Of a stretch of 64,000 nt of DNA, positions 50,017 to 58,990 are shown in pieces. Under the pieces are notes generated by a model, which saw nothing but the letters and a program-made list of their open reading frames with translations, was not told the origin of the DNA and ran no database searches. How positions within the stretch are numbered: position 1 is the stretch's first letter; every line of letters starts with the position of its first letter. A program made the position numbers and the translations under genes. This DNA is from Cellulomonas sp. Root485 (GTDB taxonomy: Bacteria > Actinomycetota > Actinomycetes > Actinomycetales > Cellulomonadaceae): the NCBI RefSeq assembly GCF_001426705.1, contig NZ_LMFC01000002.1:166559-230558 (forward strand), read 5' to 3'.

Positions 50017-50696
50017 GGTGGCCTCACCGTAGCGACGACGCACCTGTTCAGCTCGCGGTTCAGGGCATCACGTTCCGCGGCGGTGACCCACAGCCCGTAC
50101 GCCGCCTTCACGCGGACCTGCCGCAGCGCGTAGACGCACCGGTACCCGCGCTGCGGCGGCAGCCAGGTGGCCGCGTCGCCCGCGCCCTTCTCCTGGTTGG
50201 CGGGGCCGTCGACGGCGAGCAGGTTGGCCGGGTCGTTGGCGAACGCCTCGCGCTGCGCGGCGGTCCAGGTCTGGGCACCCTTCTGCCAGGCGTCCGACAG
50301 CGCGACGACGTGGTCGATCTGCACCTCGGCCGAGCCCGGTCCGCGAGCGAACGGGATCGGGACGCCGGTGTAGGGGTCGTCGAGCGTGCCGCTCAGCACC
50401 ACGCAGTCCTCGACGACCGTCGCGGTGAGGTCGCGGCGCAGGATGTCGTTGCGGGTGTCACAGCCGTTCCGGTCGGCGTCCGCCCACGCCTGCCCGAACC
50501 GCTCCCGCTCGTACCCGGTGCTCGGCGCCCGCCCGCGGACCGCCAGCGAGGCGAGCGCCGCCCGCCCCGCCGCGAGGTCCTCGGCCGTCACCGCGTACCG
50601 CGCGGCGACGCGCGTCTGCGACCACGCGGGCACCCCGGCGCCGACGGCGAGACAGACGACGAGAGCGGCGAGCCACAGCACCGCGTTCCTGCTCAT
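50013..50696 (-). CDS. Secreted HNH-type nuclease (paralogue, no Excalibur domain)
   Basis: 227 aa. N-terminal signal/anchor (AVLWLAALVVCLAVGAGVPA), then the same DUF1524/HNH domain as the gene at 45.7 kb: GYERERFGQAWADADRNGCD, TRNDILRRDL, VQIDHVVALSDAWQKGA, NDPANLLAVDGPANQEKGAG, ATWLPPQRGYRC. The domain ends shortly after GLWVTAAE. ATG 50696 is preferred to 50768, which is upstream of the signal peptide. Coupled to the DSD1-type gene by ATGA overlap. Confidence 0.85.
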   Translation of the reverse strand: MSRNAVLWLAALVVCLAVGAGVPAWSQTRVAARYAVTAEDLAAGRAALASLAVRGRAPSTGYERERFGQAWADADRNGCDTRNDILRRDLTATVVEDCVVLSGTLDDPYTGVPIPFARGPGSAEVQIDHVVALSDAWQKGAQTWTAAQREAFANDPANLLAVDGPANQEKGAGDAATWLPPQRGYRCVYALRQVRVKAAYGLWVTAAERDALNRELNRCVVATVRPP

Positions 50697-50838
50697 GTCG
50701 GCAGCGTCGCGCGACGCGTCCCACCTCCGGCGGTCGGGTGTGTATGGCCGGGGCTGTGGGCGGCTCACCGACGTGACGCCACCGCCGCTCCCCGACGGCC
50801 CGTCCGGTCAGCCCGTCACCCCACGGGAGCGCACTCCG

Positions 50839-51303
50839 TCACATCACCGCTCGCAGCAACAGCGCCGCGGCCACGACGCCGGCGACCGTCCGCACGTGGT
50901 TCCCCGCGGTCCACTCGCTCATCCACGCCGGCCAGCGGGCCGCCTCGGCCTCACCGGCGGGGTCGAGCGCCGCGAGCTCGTTGTTCCGCGGGACGTTGTA
51001 GGCGATGGTCACGCCGAGCGCGCCGACCAGGTAGACGGCCGCCCCGGCCGCCAGCCAGGGCGACCGGCCGACCACCGCTGCGACGACGAGTGCGACGCAC
51101 CCGAGCGTGGTACCCAGCATCGCGAGCATCAGGGGCGGACGCACCGCGGTGATGTTGATCGACTGCATCGCGGCGATTCCCTGCGCCGCCGGGAGGCGGC
51201 GCAGGGCGGACATCACGAACGCCGAGAAGGCGAAGAACACGCCGCCGACCGCGGCGGACGCGATGGCCGTCGCGACGGTGAGCACGACGAGCGGGGTGCT
51301 CAT
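50839..51303 (-). CDS. DUF1772 membrane protein
   Basis: 154 aa, four hydrophobic segments. DUF1772 features: GGVFFAFSAFVMSALRRLPA, GIAAMQSINITAVRPPLMLA, TIAYNVPRNNELAAL, then WMSEWTAGNHVRTVAGVVAA. Family includes fungal anthrone oxygenase-like proteins; bacterial ones are uncharacterised. Divergent from merR, whose product may control it (see the promoter entries). ATG 51303. Confidence 0.8.
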   Translation of the reverse strand: MSTPLVVLTVATAIASAAVGGVFFAFSAFVMSALRRLPAAQGIAAMQSINITAVRPPLMLAMLGTTLGCVALVVAAVVGRSPWLAAGAAVYLVGALGVTIAYNVPRNNELAALDPAGEAEAARWPAWMSEWTAGNHVRTVAGVVAAALLLRAVM

Positions 51304-51380
51304 CAGGACGCCGCGCGGAGGTCGAGGGTGTGATCACGAGGTCTCATGCGACCAGAATCCCGGGGAGGTGCCGGACTTCC

Positions 51381-51410
51381 TATATCCAGAAGTCGCCGAT
51401 CCTTGACCAA
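51381..51410 (-). promoter_or_regulatory. Possible promoter of the DUF1772 gene with overlapping dyad
   Basis: On the minus strand TTGGTC (plus 51405-51410) and GATATA (plus 51381-51386) are 18 bases apart. The -10 is inside an inverted repeat gacttc (51374-51379) / gaagtc (51389-51394). Confidence 0.35.
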
Positions 51411-51431
51411 TCGTCCAGGCGCAGGCGTCGC

Positions 51432-51452
51432 TTGACTTCGAGTGCACTCCAA
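51432..51452 (+). promoter_or_regulatory. MerR-type operator/promoter
   Basis: TTGACT (51432-51437) is followed by the palindrome gagtgcactc (51440-51449), extended imperfectly to 51437-51452. This is the usual spacer-located operator of MerR regulators. A poor -10 (around 51457-51462) would put transcription start next to the ATG at 51470, so the merR transcript may be leaderless. Confidence 0.5.
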
Positions 51453-51469
51453 GGCGCACCATCGACGTC

Positions 51470-51865
51470 ATGAGCGTCGCGGAGTCCGTCGAGACCAGCC
51501 TCAGCATCGCCGAGGCGGCCGACGCCACCGGCCTCACCACCCACACCCTGCGGTACTACGAGCGCGACGGGCTGCTGCTCGACGCGGTCGACCGGGCGTC
51601 GTCGGGCCATCGCCGCTACTCCGAGGACGACGTGGGCTGGATCCGGATGATCACGCGGCTGCGCGCGACCGGTATGCCGATCCGGGAGGTCCGCCAGTAC
51701 GCCGACCTCGTCCGGGCGGGCGACGGCAACGAGGCCGAGCGGCTCCAGCTCCTCGTGGCCCACCGCGACCGCGTCCGCCAGCAGCTCGCGGAGGTGGCCA
51801 CCCACCTGGAGGCCATCGAGCTCAAGATCGGCCTCTACGAGCGCACGACCTGCACACTGACCTGA
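51470..51865 (+). CDS. MerR-family transcriptional regulator
   Basis: 131 aa. HTH_MerR: LSIAEAADATGLTTHTLRYY, ERDGLLLDAVDRASSGHRRY, EDDVGWIRMITRLRATGMPI, then a coiled-coil dimer helix LVAHRDRVRQQLAEVATHLE. No metal-binding Cys cluster (a single Cys near the end), so it is of the small-molecule/redox-stress type often found with reductases. Divergent from the DUF1772 gene. ATG at 51470. Confidence 0.87.
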   Translation: MSVAESVETSLSIAEAADATGLTTHTLRYYERDGLLLDAVDRASSGHRRYSEDDVGWIRMITRLRATGMPIREVRQYADLVRAGDGNEAERLQLLVAHRDRVRQQLAEVATHLEAIELKIGLYERTTCTLT

Positions 51866-52008
51866 CACGACCCTCACGGACCGCCCCGTACGGTCGTCGG
51901 GTGCCCACCGACGACAACCAGAAGACCTCGTCCCGCCAGGCGCTGCGAAGTCTTCACGGTGATCACGAGAGCGCGGGCGCGGGCGGCGGTGGGCCGGAGC
52001 CCGAGAAC

Positions 52009-52368
52009 GTGTCGCGACGGCCCACGTCGCGGGTGGTCGCCGGGCTCGTGGCGGTCGCGCTCGTCGCGGTGGGCGTCGCGGTGTCTCGAGTCGAGCACCC
52101 CGCCGCCGATCCCGTCGGCGACGCGCTCTACGCCGCGTTCGTCTTCGCGCTCCTCGTGCTGATCGCCCCCCGCGCCAGGTCGGGCGTCCTCGCGGCAGTC
52201 ACGTTCGGGATCTGTGCCGTCGTCGAGCTCGCGCAGCTCACCGGTGTTCCCGCGGCGATCGTCGACGCGGTGCCGGTCGCCCGGTACGCGCTGGGCACCA
52301 CGTTCGTCGCCGTCGACCTGCTCGCGTACGCGGTGGGTGCGGCGCTGGCCTGGGTCGTGCGACGCTGA
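52009..52368 (+). CDS. DUF2809 membrane protein
   Basis: 119 aa with three to four membrane helices: VVAGLVAVALVAVGVAVSRV, DALYAAFVFALLVLIAPRAR, AVVELAQLTGVPAAI and LGTTFVAVDLLAYAVGAALA, typical of DUF2809. GTG 52009 with GGAG 10-13 bases upstream is preferred. GTG 51901 would add 36 low-complexity residues. It follows merR on the same strand with a 143-base gap. Role unknown. Confidence 0.68.
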   Translation: MSRRPTSRVVAGLVAVALVAVGVAVSRVEHPAADPVGDALYAAFVFALLVLIAPRARSGVLAAVTFGICAVVELAQLTGVPAAIVDAVPVARYALGTTFVAVDLLAYAVGAALAWVVRR

Positions 52369-52405
52369 CGGTCCGAGCAGCGACCGACGAAGACCGAGGG
52401 GACCC

Positions 52406-53143
52406 ATGGATCCGTCGTACAGCCTGGCCGTACGGCTGACCTGCGAGTTCATCGGCACCGCCATCCTCATCATCCTGGGCAACGGCACGGTCGCGAACGT
52501 GCACCTCAAGGGGTCCAAGGGGTACCGCGGCGGGTGGTCGCTCATCGCGATGGGGTACGGCTTCGGCGTGATGATCCCGGCGCTCATGTTCGGCGGGATC
52601 AGCGGCAACCTGATCAACCCGGCGTTCACCATCGGGCTCGCCACGTGGGGGCTGTTCCCGTGGTCGGAGGTCGCGCCGTACATCGTGGCGCAGATGCTCG
52701 GGGCGATCGCCGGGCAGGTCGCCATCGTCGTGACGCACAAGCCGTACTACGACCAGACGACGAACCCCGAGGACATCCTCGCCACCTTCTCGACCATCAA
52801 CGCGGCCCACTCGCGCCTCAACGGGTTCCTGTCCGAGCTGCTGGGCTCGGTGGTGCTCTTCTCCTGCGCGCTGGCGATCATCACCTCGCCGCTGACCGAG
52901 AACGAGCCGGCCGTCGCGCACCTGGCTCTCGGGTTCCTGGTCTGGGGACTCGTCGCCGGCCTGGGCGGGCCGACCGGTCCGGCGCTCAACCCGGCGCGTG
53001 ACCTGGGCCCGCGGATGGTGCACGCGGTGCTGCCTCTGCGGCACAAGGGGTCGTCGCAGTGGGACTACGCGTGGGTGCCGGTGGCGGCGCCGATCCTGGG
53101 CGGGATCATCGGCGTCGGCGGCTGGTACCTGCTGCTCGGCTGA
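52406..53143 (+). CDS. MIP-family aquaglyceroporin (GlpF-like)
   Basis: 245-aa channel with six helices and two half-helix motifs: GNLINPAFTIGLATWG (NPA) and GPALNPARDLGPRMVHAVLP (NPARD). The Asp after NPAR is typical of glycerol facilitators rather than strict water channels. CEFIGTAILIILGNGTVANV is the first helix. ATG 52406 chosen with GAGGGG upstream; a longer frame to 52214 overlaps the previous gene. No glpK is in the window. Confidence 0.88.
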   Translation: MDPSYSLAVRLTCEFIGTAILIILGNGTVANVHLKGSKGYRGGWSLIAMGYGFGVMIPALMFGGISGNLINPAFTIGLATWGLFPWSEVAPYIVAQMLGAIAGQVAIVVTHKPYYDQTTNPEDILATFSTINAAHSRLNGFLSELLGSVVLFSCALAIITSPLTENEPAVAHLALGFLVWGLVAGLGGPTGPALNPARDLGPRMVHAVLPLRHKGSSQWDYAWVPVAAPILGGIIGVGGWYLLLG

Positions 53144-53199
53144 CCGCTCCGCAGGACACATCGGGCGATGACCGGCATGCTCGTTGCCGGGGGTGGGCC

Positions 53200-54702
53200 A
53201 TGTCAGCGAGCACGAGCATCTTCCGGCGCAAGTCCGTCGAGGACTCACTCGAAGAGTCGCTGGACCCCGATCGGGCGCTGCGGCGGACCCTGACCACGTG
53301 GGACCTCATCGTCCTCGGGGTGGCGGTGGCCGTCGGGGCGGGCATCTTCTCCGTCGGTGCCACGGCGGCGGCGAACTACGCCGGGCCGGCGGTGATCGTC
53401 TCGTTCCTCATCGCCTCGGTCGTGTGCGGTCTGGCCATCATGTGCTACGCCGAGTTCGCCTCGACGCTGCCGGTCGCCGGGTCGGCGTACACGTTCTCCT
53501 ACGCGTCGATGGGGGAGTTCGTCGCGTGGATCATCGGGTGGGACCTGATCCTGGAGATGCTGCTGGGGTCGGCGGTGATCGCGAAGTTCTGGGGCGTCTA
53601 CCTGTCCGATGCGTTCGGGCTGTTCGGCATCGACATCCCCACGACCCTGAGCCTCGGGAGCGTGGACGTCGAGTGGGGACCGGTCGTCATCGTCGGTATC
53701 TTCACCGCGCTGCTGGCCCTGGGCACCAAGCTGAGCACGCGTGTGAACAGCGTGTTCACCATCATCAAGGTCGCGATCACGCTCTTCGTCATCGTGGTCG
53801 GCTTCTTCTACATCAACACCGCGAACTTCTCGCCGTTCGTGCCGCCGTCGCAGCCGGCCCCGGAGCGGACGTCCCTGGAGCAGCCGGTGTTCGCGTTCCT
53901 GTTCGGTCTCGAGCCCACCGCGTACGGCGTCATCGGGGTGCTGTCCGGCGCGGCGCTCGTGTTCTTCGCGTTCATCGGGTTCGACGTCGTGGCGACGACC
54001 GCGGAGGAGACCAAGGAGCCGCAGCGCACGGTGCCGCGCGGCATCCTCGGCGGCCTCGCGATCGTGACCGTGCTGTACGTCCTGGTGACGATCGTGGTGA
54101 CGGGGATGGTGTCCTACACCGATCTCGCGGAGGCGGACACGCCCTCGCTGACCACGGCGTTCGTGCTGGTCGGCGCGGACTGGGCAGGCAAGGTGATCTC
54201 GGTGGGGATCCTGGTGGGTCTGACGTCGGTGCTCATGGTGCTGCTGCTGGGCCTGACGCGGATCGTCTTCGCCATGAGCCGCGACGGCCTGCTGCCCCGT
54301 GGCGCGTCGCGGACCTCCCACAAGTACGGCACCCCGGTCCGGCTGCAGATCGGCGTCGGCATCGTCGTCGCCCTGATCGCCGGGCTGTCCGAGGTGGAGC
54401 TGCTCGAGGAGATGATCAACATCGGGACGCTGTCGGCGTTCGTGCTGGTCAGCTTCGGCATCCCGATCCTGCGCCGGACGCGCCCGGACCTGCCGCGCGG
54501 GTTCCGGGTGCCGTGGTCTCCGGCGCTGCCGATCATCGCGGGCGTCGCGTGCCTGTGGCTGATGGTGAACCTGACCACGCTGACGTGGCTGCGGTTCCTC
54601 GCCTGGCTGGTCGCCGGGGTGGTCATCTACTTCGCCTACTCGTACCGCCACTCGGTCGCGGCGAACCCGCACCATGACGCGAGGACGGGCGCGAAGCTCT
54701 AG
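53200..54702 (+). CDS. APC-family amino-acid permease (CAT-like)
   Basis: 500 aa, about 12 membrane segments. APC signature: [60 protein letters not shown], and [20 protein letters not shown] in the middle, close to cationic amino-acid transporters (2.A.3.3). N-terminal cytoplasmic [15 protein letters not shown] 53200 with GGGGGTGGG upstream. Substrate unknown. The TAG stop overlaps the convergent nitroreductase-like gene's stop. Confidence 0.88.
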   Translation: MSASTSIFRRKSVEDSLEESLDPDRALRRTLTTWDLIVLGVAVAVGAGIFSVGATAAANYAGPAVIVSFLIASVVCGLAIMCYAEFASTLPVAGSAYTFSYASMGEFVAWIIGWDLILEMLLGSAVIAKFWGVYLSDAFGLFGIDIPTTLSLGSVDVEWGPVVIVGIFTALLALGTKLSTRVNSVFTIIKVAITLFVIVVGFFYINTANFSPFVPPSQPAPERTSLEQPVFAFLFGLEPTAYGVIGVLSGAALVFFAFIGFDVVATTAEETKEPQRTVPRGILGGLAIVTVLYVLVTIVVTGMVSYTDLAEADTPSLTTAFVLVGADWAGKVISVGILVGLTSVLMVLLLGLTRIVFAMSRDGLLPRGASRTSHKYGTPVRLQIGVGIVVALIAGLSEVELLEEMINIGTLSAFVLVSFGIPILRRTRPDLPRGFRVPWSPALPIIAGVACLWLMVNLTTLTWLRFLAWLVAGVVIYFAYSYRHSVAANPHHDARTGAKL

Positions 54703-55136
54703 TCGACGGGCTCCAGCACGAACACCGGGATCAGCCGGTCCGTCTTCCTCTGGTAGCTCTCGTAGGCGGGCCACACCTCGTTCGCGCGTGCCCACCACTC
54801 GTCGCGCTCCGCGCCGGAGGTCTCGCGCGCGACGTAGTCCTTCTTCACGGCACCGTCCTGCAGCTCGACGTGCGGGTGCTCGACGAGGTTCCGGTACCAG
54901 GCGGGGTTCTCGGGAGTCCCGCCCTTCGAGGCGACGACGGCGTACCGGCCGTCGTGCTCGACGCGCATCAGCGCCGTCTTGCGGAGCTTGCCGCTGGTGG
55001 CGCCGACGGAGGTCATGACGATGACGGGCTTGCCCTGCAGCGTGTTGGCCTTCGCGCCGTTGCTGGCCTCGAAAGTCTCGGCCTGCTTTCGGGCCCAAGC
55101 GGACGTGCTCGGCGAATACTCTCCGGTCAGTGGCAT
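54699..55136 (-). CDS. Deazaflavin (F420)-dependent nitroreductase-like protein
   Basis: 145-aa split-barrel protein of the Ddn-like family: [79 protein letters not shown], and [20 protein letters not shown]. In mycobacteria these enzymes use F420H2 to reduce quinones or nitro compounds. ATG 55136; starts further upstream add a non-homologous region. Tail-to-tail with the permease gene. Confidence 0.87.
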   Translation of the reverse strand: MPLTGEYSPSTSAWARKQAETFEASNGAKANTLQGKPVIVMTSVGATSGKLRKTALMRVEHDGRYAVVASKGGTPENPAWYRNLVEHPHVELQDGAVKKDYVARETSGAERDEWWARANEVWPAYESYQRKTDRLIPVFVLEPVD

Positions 55137-55276
55137 GACCGGTGCAACGACGCTCAGGCGGAAGCGCATTCCCCCGCTGCTCAAGCGCGCCCTTGTACCA
55201 GCCGATGACACCGGGTCACAGGGTGCTACCCCCCAGCGCCCTCTCCGCCGCCGACGCGGCCTCAGATCGGAGCTCG

Positions 55277-55906
55277 ATGAAGTTCAACCCGCCGCCCAAC
55301 TGGCCGACCCCGCCCGAGGGTTTCGTGCCCGAGCCGGGCTGGACCCCGGACCCGACGCTGCCGGCGCCGCCCCCCGGCTGGCAGCTCTGGGTCGAGGACG
55401 ACGTCGCCCTGCCCGGCGAGACGACCGAGGCCACCCGGCACTACAAGCAGGCCACCACGTCGTTCTTCGTGGGCGTCGGCTTCTTCCTCGCCGGGGCGAT
55501 CTCGACGATCGTCACGGCGAACTCGACCACCGGGATCTACTGGTGGGGCGGCATGATCGTCGGCGTCATCGGCCTGGTGCGCGCGTTCACGGAGTACCGC
55601 ACGGCCCGCAAGGACGGCGCGCCCAACCTGACCGGGCTCGCCAAGGGAATCGTCGCCGTCGGCCTCGTCGCGGTGCTCGGCACGGGCGCCGTCGCGGCGT
55701 CGAGCTTCGTGTCCTCCGAGTCCCTCGAGACCGGCGTCGGCTCCTGCTGGACCGTCGGCGACGACGAGATGGCCGAGCCCGTCAGCTGCGACTCCGACCA
55801 CCTCTACAAGGCGGTCTCCGAGGTCAGCGACCCGGAGCAGTGCCCTGACGAGATGTACCTCGAGGCGGACGCCGAGAACGGCGTCCTCTGCCTGCAGGAA
55901 GACTGA
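55277..55906 (+). CDS. Membrane protein with Pro-rich N-terminus and small Cys-containing extracellular domain
   Basis: 209 aa. A Pro/Trp-rich cytoplasmic N-terminus ([31 protein letters not shown]) is followed by two or three membrane segments ([58 protein letters not shown]). The C-terminal domain of about 60 residues has four Cys ([32 protein letters not shown]), like actinobacterial septum-formation-type domains. Function unknown. ATG 55277; longer open frame rejected for lack of coding features. Confidence 0.65.
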   Translation: MKFNPPPNWPTPPEGFVPEPGWTPDPTLPAPPPGWQLWVEDDVALPGETTEATRHYKQATTSFFVGVGFFLAGAISTIVTANSTTGIYWWGGMIVGVIGLVRAFTEYRTARKDGAPNLTGLAKGIVAVGLVAVLGTGAVAASSFVSSESLETGVGSCWTVGDDEMAEPVSCDSDHLYKAVSEVSDPEQCPDEMYLEADAENGVLCLQED

Positions 55907-55914
55907 GACCGCGA

Positions 55915-55943
55915 TGCGGGGCGGTCGACCCGACCGCCCCGCA
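55915..55943. terminator. Strong bidirectional terminator
   Basis: Perfect 13-bp stem, tgcggggcggtcg (55915-55927) with cgaccgccccgca (55931-55943), 3-base loop, in the 42-base gap between convergent stops at 55906 and 55949. Confidence 0.8.
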
Positions 55944-55948
55944 CCGGG

Positions 55949-56131
55949 CTACTTCTTCTGCTCGTCGAGGTACGTCTTGGCCTTCTCGACGACGCTGTCG
56001 ATCTGGGCGTCCTGGCTGTCGCTCGTCTTCGCCTTGACCGCCTCGGCCGCCTTCTCGATGACGTCCTTGGCCTGGTCCTCGTGACCGTCGACGGCCGCCT
56101 TCGCCTGGTTGACCAGGTCTTCGATACCCAT
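55949..56131 (-). CDS. MT0933-like antitoxin-type small protein
   Basis: 60-aa Lys/Asp/Ala-rich helix protein: MGIEDLVNQAKAAVDGHEDQ, then AKDVIEKAAEAVKAKTSD and VVEKAKTYLDEQKK. It matches the MT0933/Rv0909-type antitoxin or CsbD-like composition. No toxin partner (Rv0910-type SRPBCC) is adjacent; the nearest SRPBCC gene is 20 kb away. GGAGGA precedes the ATG. It starts 28 bases after the stop of the upstream MFS gene on the same strand. Confidence 0.6.
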   Translation of the reverse strand: MGIEDLVNQAKAAVDGHEDQAKDVIEKAAEAVKAKTSDSQDAQIDSVVEKAKTYLDEQKK

Positions 56132-56158
56132 GATGACGTCCTCCTTCGTGATGACGTC

Positions 56159-57610
56159 TCAGTCTGCGACGCCGTCGGCGAGCGCGCCCGGTGAGCCGTG
56201 CTCACGGGTGGTCCGCGGCATCGCGGCCGCGGCCACCACCGTGGCCAGCGCGACGACGGCGACCGCGACGAACGCGACGGTGACCGCGTCCCCGAACTGC
56301 TCCGGGTCCTGCGTCGGGGTGTCCCCGTGCATGAGCCCGTTGACCAGCGCGCCGAGCGCCGCGACGCCGACCGCGCTGCCCATGGACCGCGAGAACAGGT
56401 TGGCGCCGGTGACCACCCCGCGCTCGTTCCAGCCGACGCTCGACTGCGCGGCGATGAGGCTCGGTGACGCGACGAGCCCGAGCCCCGCCCCGATGACGAA
56501 GCAGGCGAGCCCCACGGCGAGCACCGACGGGTGGGTCGACGCGACAACGAGGCCGACCGCGCCGACCACCACGACGGAGGAGCCGATGAGCGCCGTCGTG
56601 CGGAAGCCGAACCGCAGGTAGAGCCGGCCCGACTGGGACGCGGAGATGGGCCAGCCGATCGTCAGCGCCGCCAGAGTGAGCCCCGAGGTCAGCGGCGAGA
56701 CCCCGAGCAGGGCCTCGAGGAACGTCGGCACGTACGACGTCAGGCCGATGAGGATGACCCCGACCCCGACCGAGACCAGCGACGCCGCGAGCAGCAGCCG
56801 GCGCGAGAACACCCACAGCGGCAGCACGGGCTCGTCGGCCCGCTGCTCCACGCGCACGAACACCACCAGCAGCAGGGCGCCGACGACGAACGCGCCGACG
56901 CTCGGCACCGACAGCCACTCCCACGCGTTGCCGCCCTCCAGCAGCGCGAGGATGAGCAGGCTCATGCCGGTGGTCAGCAGGAGGCCACCGGCCCAGTCGA
57001 TGCGGTGACGCGTGTGCTCGACGGTCTCGTGCAGGTGCCGGACCAGCAGCCACGCCGCCGCGAGGCACAGCGGGATGTTGACGAAGAAGATCCAGTTCCA
57101 GGACAGGAACTCGGAGAACAGCCCGCCGAGCGTCGGCCCGACCACCGACGAGATGCCCCACACGCTCGCGATGTACCCCTGCGCCTTGGCCCGCTCCGCG
57201 ACCGTGTAGATGTCGCCCGCGATGGTGATCGCCATCGGCTGCACCGCTCCCGCGCCGAGGCCCTGCACCGCGCGGAACGCGATCAGCGCCGGCATGCTCC
57301 ACGCGAACCCGCAGAGGACCGACCCGAGCAGGAACAGGCCGATGCCGAGCAGGATCACCGGCTTGCGCCCGACGGTGTCCGCCAGCTTGGAGTAGATCGG
57401 GACGCTCACCGCCTGCGTCAGCAGGTACACCGAGAAGAGCCACGGGAAGCTGGTGAAGCCGCCGAGGTCCGCGACGATCGTCGGCACCGCGGTGGCCAGG
57501 ATCGTCGCGTCGATGGCGACCAGGCCGGTGGTCACCATGATCGCGATCAGGATCGGTCCGCGCTCGGACCGGAAGCCGACTCCGATCGTGTCGGTGCGCG
57601 TGGAGCTCAG
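56159..57610 (-). CDS. DHA2-type MFS multidrug exporter, probable CTG start
   Basis: 483 aa, about 14 membrane segments. Motifs: VAIDATILATAVPTIVADLG in helix 1, SKLADTVGRKPVILLGIGLF (motif A), RAVQGLGAGAVQPMAITIAG, and GYIASVWGISSVVGPTLGGL (motif C). DHA2 drug:H+ antiporter. ATG 57538 would cut off part of helix 1 (the ILIAIM segment) and has no ribosome-binding site. CTG 57610 lies 6 bases after GAGGAGG and follows an in-frame TGA closely. No ATG, GTG or TTG occurs in frame between. Divergent from the S33 peptidase gene. Confidence 0.83.
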   Translation of the reverse strand: MSSTRTDTIGVGFRSERGPILIAIMVTTGLVAIDATILATAVPTIVADLGGFTSFPWLFSVYLLTQAVSVPIYSKLADTVGRKPVILLGIGLFLLGSVLCGFAWSMPALIAFRAVQGLGAGAVQPMAITIAGDIYTVAERAKAQGYIASVWGISSVVGPTLGGLFSEFLSWNWIFFVNIPLCLAAAWLLVRHLHETVEHTRHRIDWAGGLLLTTGMSLLILALLEGGNAWEWLSVPSVGAFVVGALLLVVFVRVEQRADEPVLPLWVFSRRLLLAASLVSVGVGVILIGLTSYVPTFLEALLGVSPLTSGLTLAALTIGWPISASQSGRLYLRFGFRTTALIGSSVVVVGAVGLVVASTHPSVLAVGLACFVIGAGLGLVASPSLIAAQSSVGWNERGVVTGANLFSRSMGSAVGVAALGALVNGLMHGDTPTQDPEQFGDAVTVAFVAVAVVALATVVAAAAMPRTTREHGSPGALADGVAD

Positions 57611-57672
57611 GGTGGGCCTCCTCGGGGATCAGCCCCCAGCATGCGGCACCCCCGGAGCCTAGGCTCGTCGAC

Positions 57673-58950
57673 GTGACGCGCGAGTATGCGATGACCGGGT
57701 TCACCGTCCGCGAGCACCGGGTCGAGGTTCCGGTCGACTGGTCGGCACCGGACCGGTTCGGGTCGATCGAGGTGTTCGCTCGCGAGCTGGTGGACCCCGA
57801 GAAGGCGTCCGACGACCTGCCGCTCCTGCTGTTCCTGCAGGGTGGGCCGGGCGGCCAGGGACCTCGACCGCTCGGTGGTGGATGGGTCGCCGCGGCACTC
57901 GAGAAGTACCGCGTGATCCTCCTCGACCAGCGCGGGACCGGCCGGTCGTCGCCGGTCGACGGACGGGTCATCAGCGGCGTCGTCGATGCTGCCGGTTACC
58001 TGGCGTGCTTCCGCGGCGACGCGATCGTCGCCGACGCCGAGCACCTGCGGTCCACCGTCTACGGGGGCCGGCAGTGGGCGACCCTGGGGCAGTCGTACGG
58101 CGGGTTCCTCACCCTGACCTACCTGTCGCGGCACCCGTCGGCGTTGACCCGCTGCTACGTCACCGGGGGACTGCCGCCCGCCACGGTCGACGCCGAGGCC
58201 GTCTACGCGGCCACGTTCCGACGGCAGGCGGCGCGCAACCGGGAGCTCGCGCGCCTGCACCCGACCGACGTGCCGCTGCTCGGCGCCGTCGCGGACCTCC
58301 TGTCCGACCGACCGGTCGTCCTGCCCACGGGGGAGCCGTTCACGGTCGAACGGCTCCAGCAGCTGGGGCAGGGGCTGGGGATGAGCACGGGGGTCGACGC
58401 GGTCCACTGGTTGCTCGACACAGCGCTGACCCCCGCCGGCACGCTGTCCGACGCGTTCCTCGGGGCCGTCGTCCGCGAGACCGGGTTCGACAGCAACCCG
58501 CTGTACGCGGTGCTCCAGGAGGTCATCTACCACCAGGGCACCCGGTCACCCGGCTGGGCCGCACAGGACGAGCGCGACCGGTGGCCGTCGTTCGCTCCGG
58601 ACGCCCGCCCGCTCCAGCTCACCGGCGAGACGATCTTCCCGTGGATGTACGAGCAGCACGCCGCGCTGCGACCGTTCCGCGAGGCCGCTGAGTCACTGGC
58701 CGCCCGTCCCGAGTGGCCCGCGCTCTACGACCTCGACCGGCTGGCCGCCAACGAGGTGCCCGTGGCGGCCGTGCAGTACTACGACGACCCGTACGTGGAC
58801 CTGGACCTCGCGCTGGCGACGCCCGTCGGCAACCTGGACGTCTGGATCACGAACGAGCACCTGCATGACGGGCTCCGCGTTGCCGGCGACACCATCCTGC
58901 CGAGACTCTTCGACCTGGCGGCGGGCAAAGCCCGCGTCACGGGCCGCTGA
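57673..58950 (+). CDS. Proline iminopeptidase-like alpha/beta hydrolase (peptidase S33)
   Basis: 425 aa. S33 hallmarks: LLLFLQGGPGGQGPRP (oxyanion GGPG), ILLDQRGTGRSSP, nucleophile Ser141 in TLGQSYGGFLTLTYL, and the C-terminal His in NEHLHDGL. A lid region lies between residues 180 and 330. Likely removes N-terminal Pro or other residues from peptides; no signal peptide, so cytoplasmic. GTG start at 57673, divergent from the MFS gene with a 62-base gap. Confidence 0.88.
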   Translation: MTREYAMTGFTVREHRVEVPVDWSAPDRFGSIEVFARELVDPEKASDDLPLLLFLQGGPGGQGPRPLGGGWVAAALEKYRVILLDQRGTGRSSPVDGRVISGVVDAAGYLACFRGDAIVADAEHLRSTVYGGRQWATLGQSYGGFLTLTYLSRHPSALTRCYVTGGLPPATVDAEAVYAATFRRQAARNRELARLHPTDVPLLGAVADLLSDRPVVLPTGEPFTVERLQQLGQGLGMSTGVDAVHWLLDTALTPAGTLSDAFLGAVVRETGFDSNPLYAVLQEVIYHQGTRSPGWAAQDERDRWPSFAPDARPLQLTGETIFPWMYEQHAALRPFREAAESLAARPEWPALYDLDRLAANEVPVAAVQYYDDPYVDLDLALATPVGNLDVWITNEHLHDGLRVAGDTILPRLFDLAAGKARVTGR

Positions 58951-58990
58951 CTGCCGTCCTCACGTCTCGGGGTCGGCGTGGGGCGCGTCG

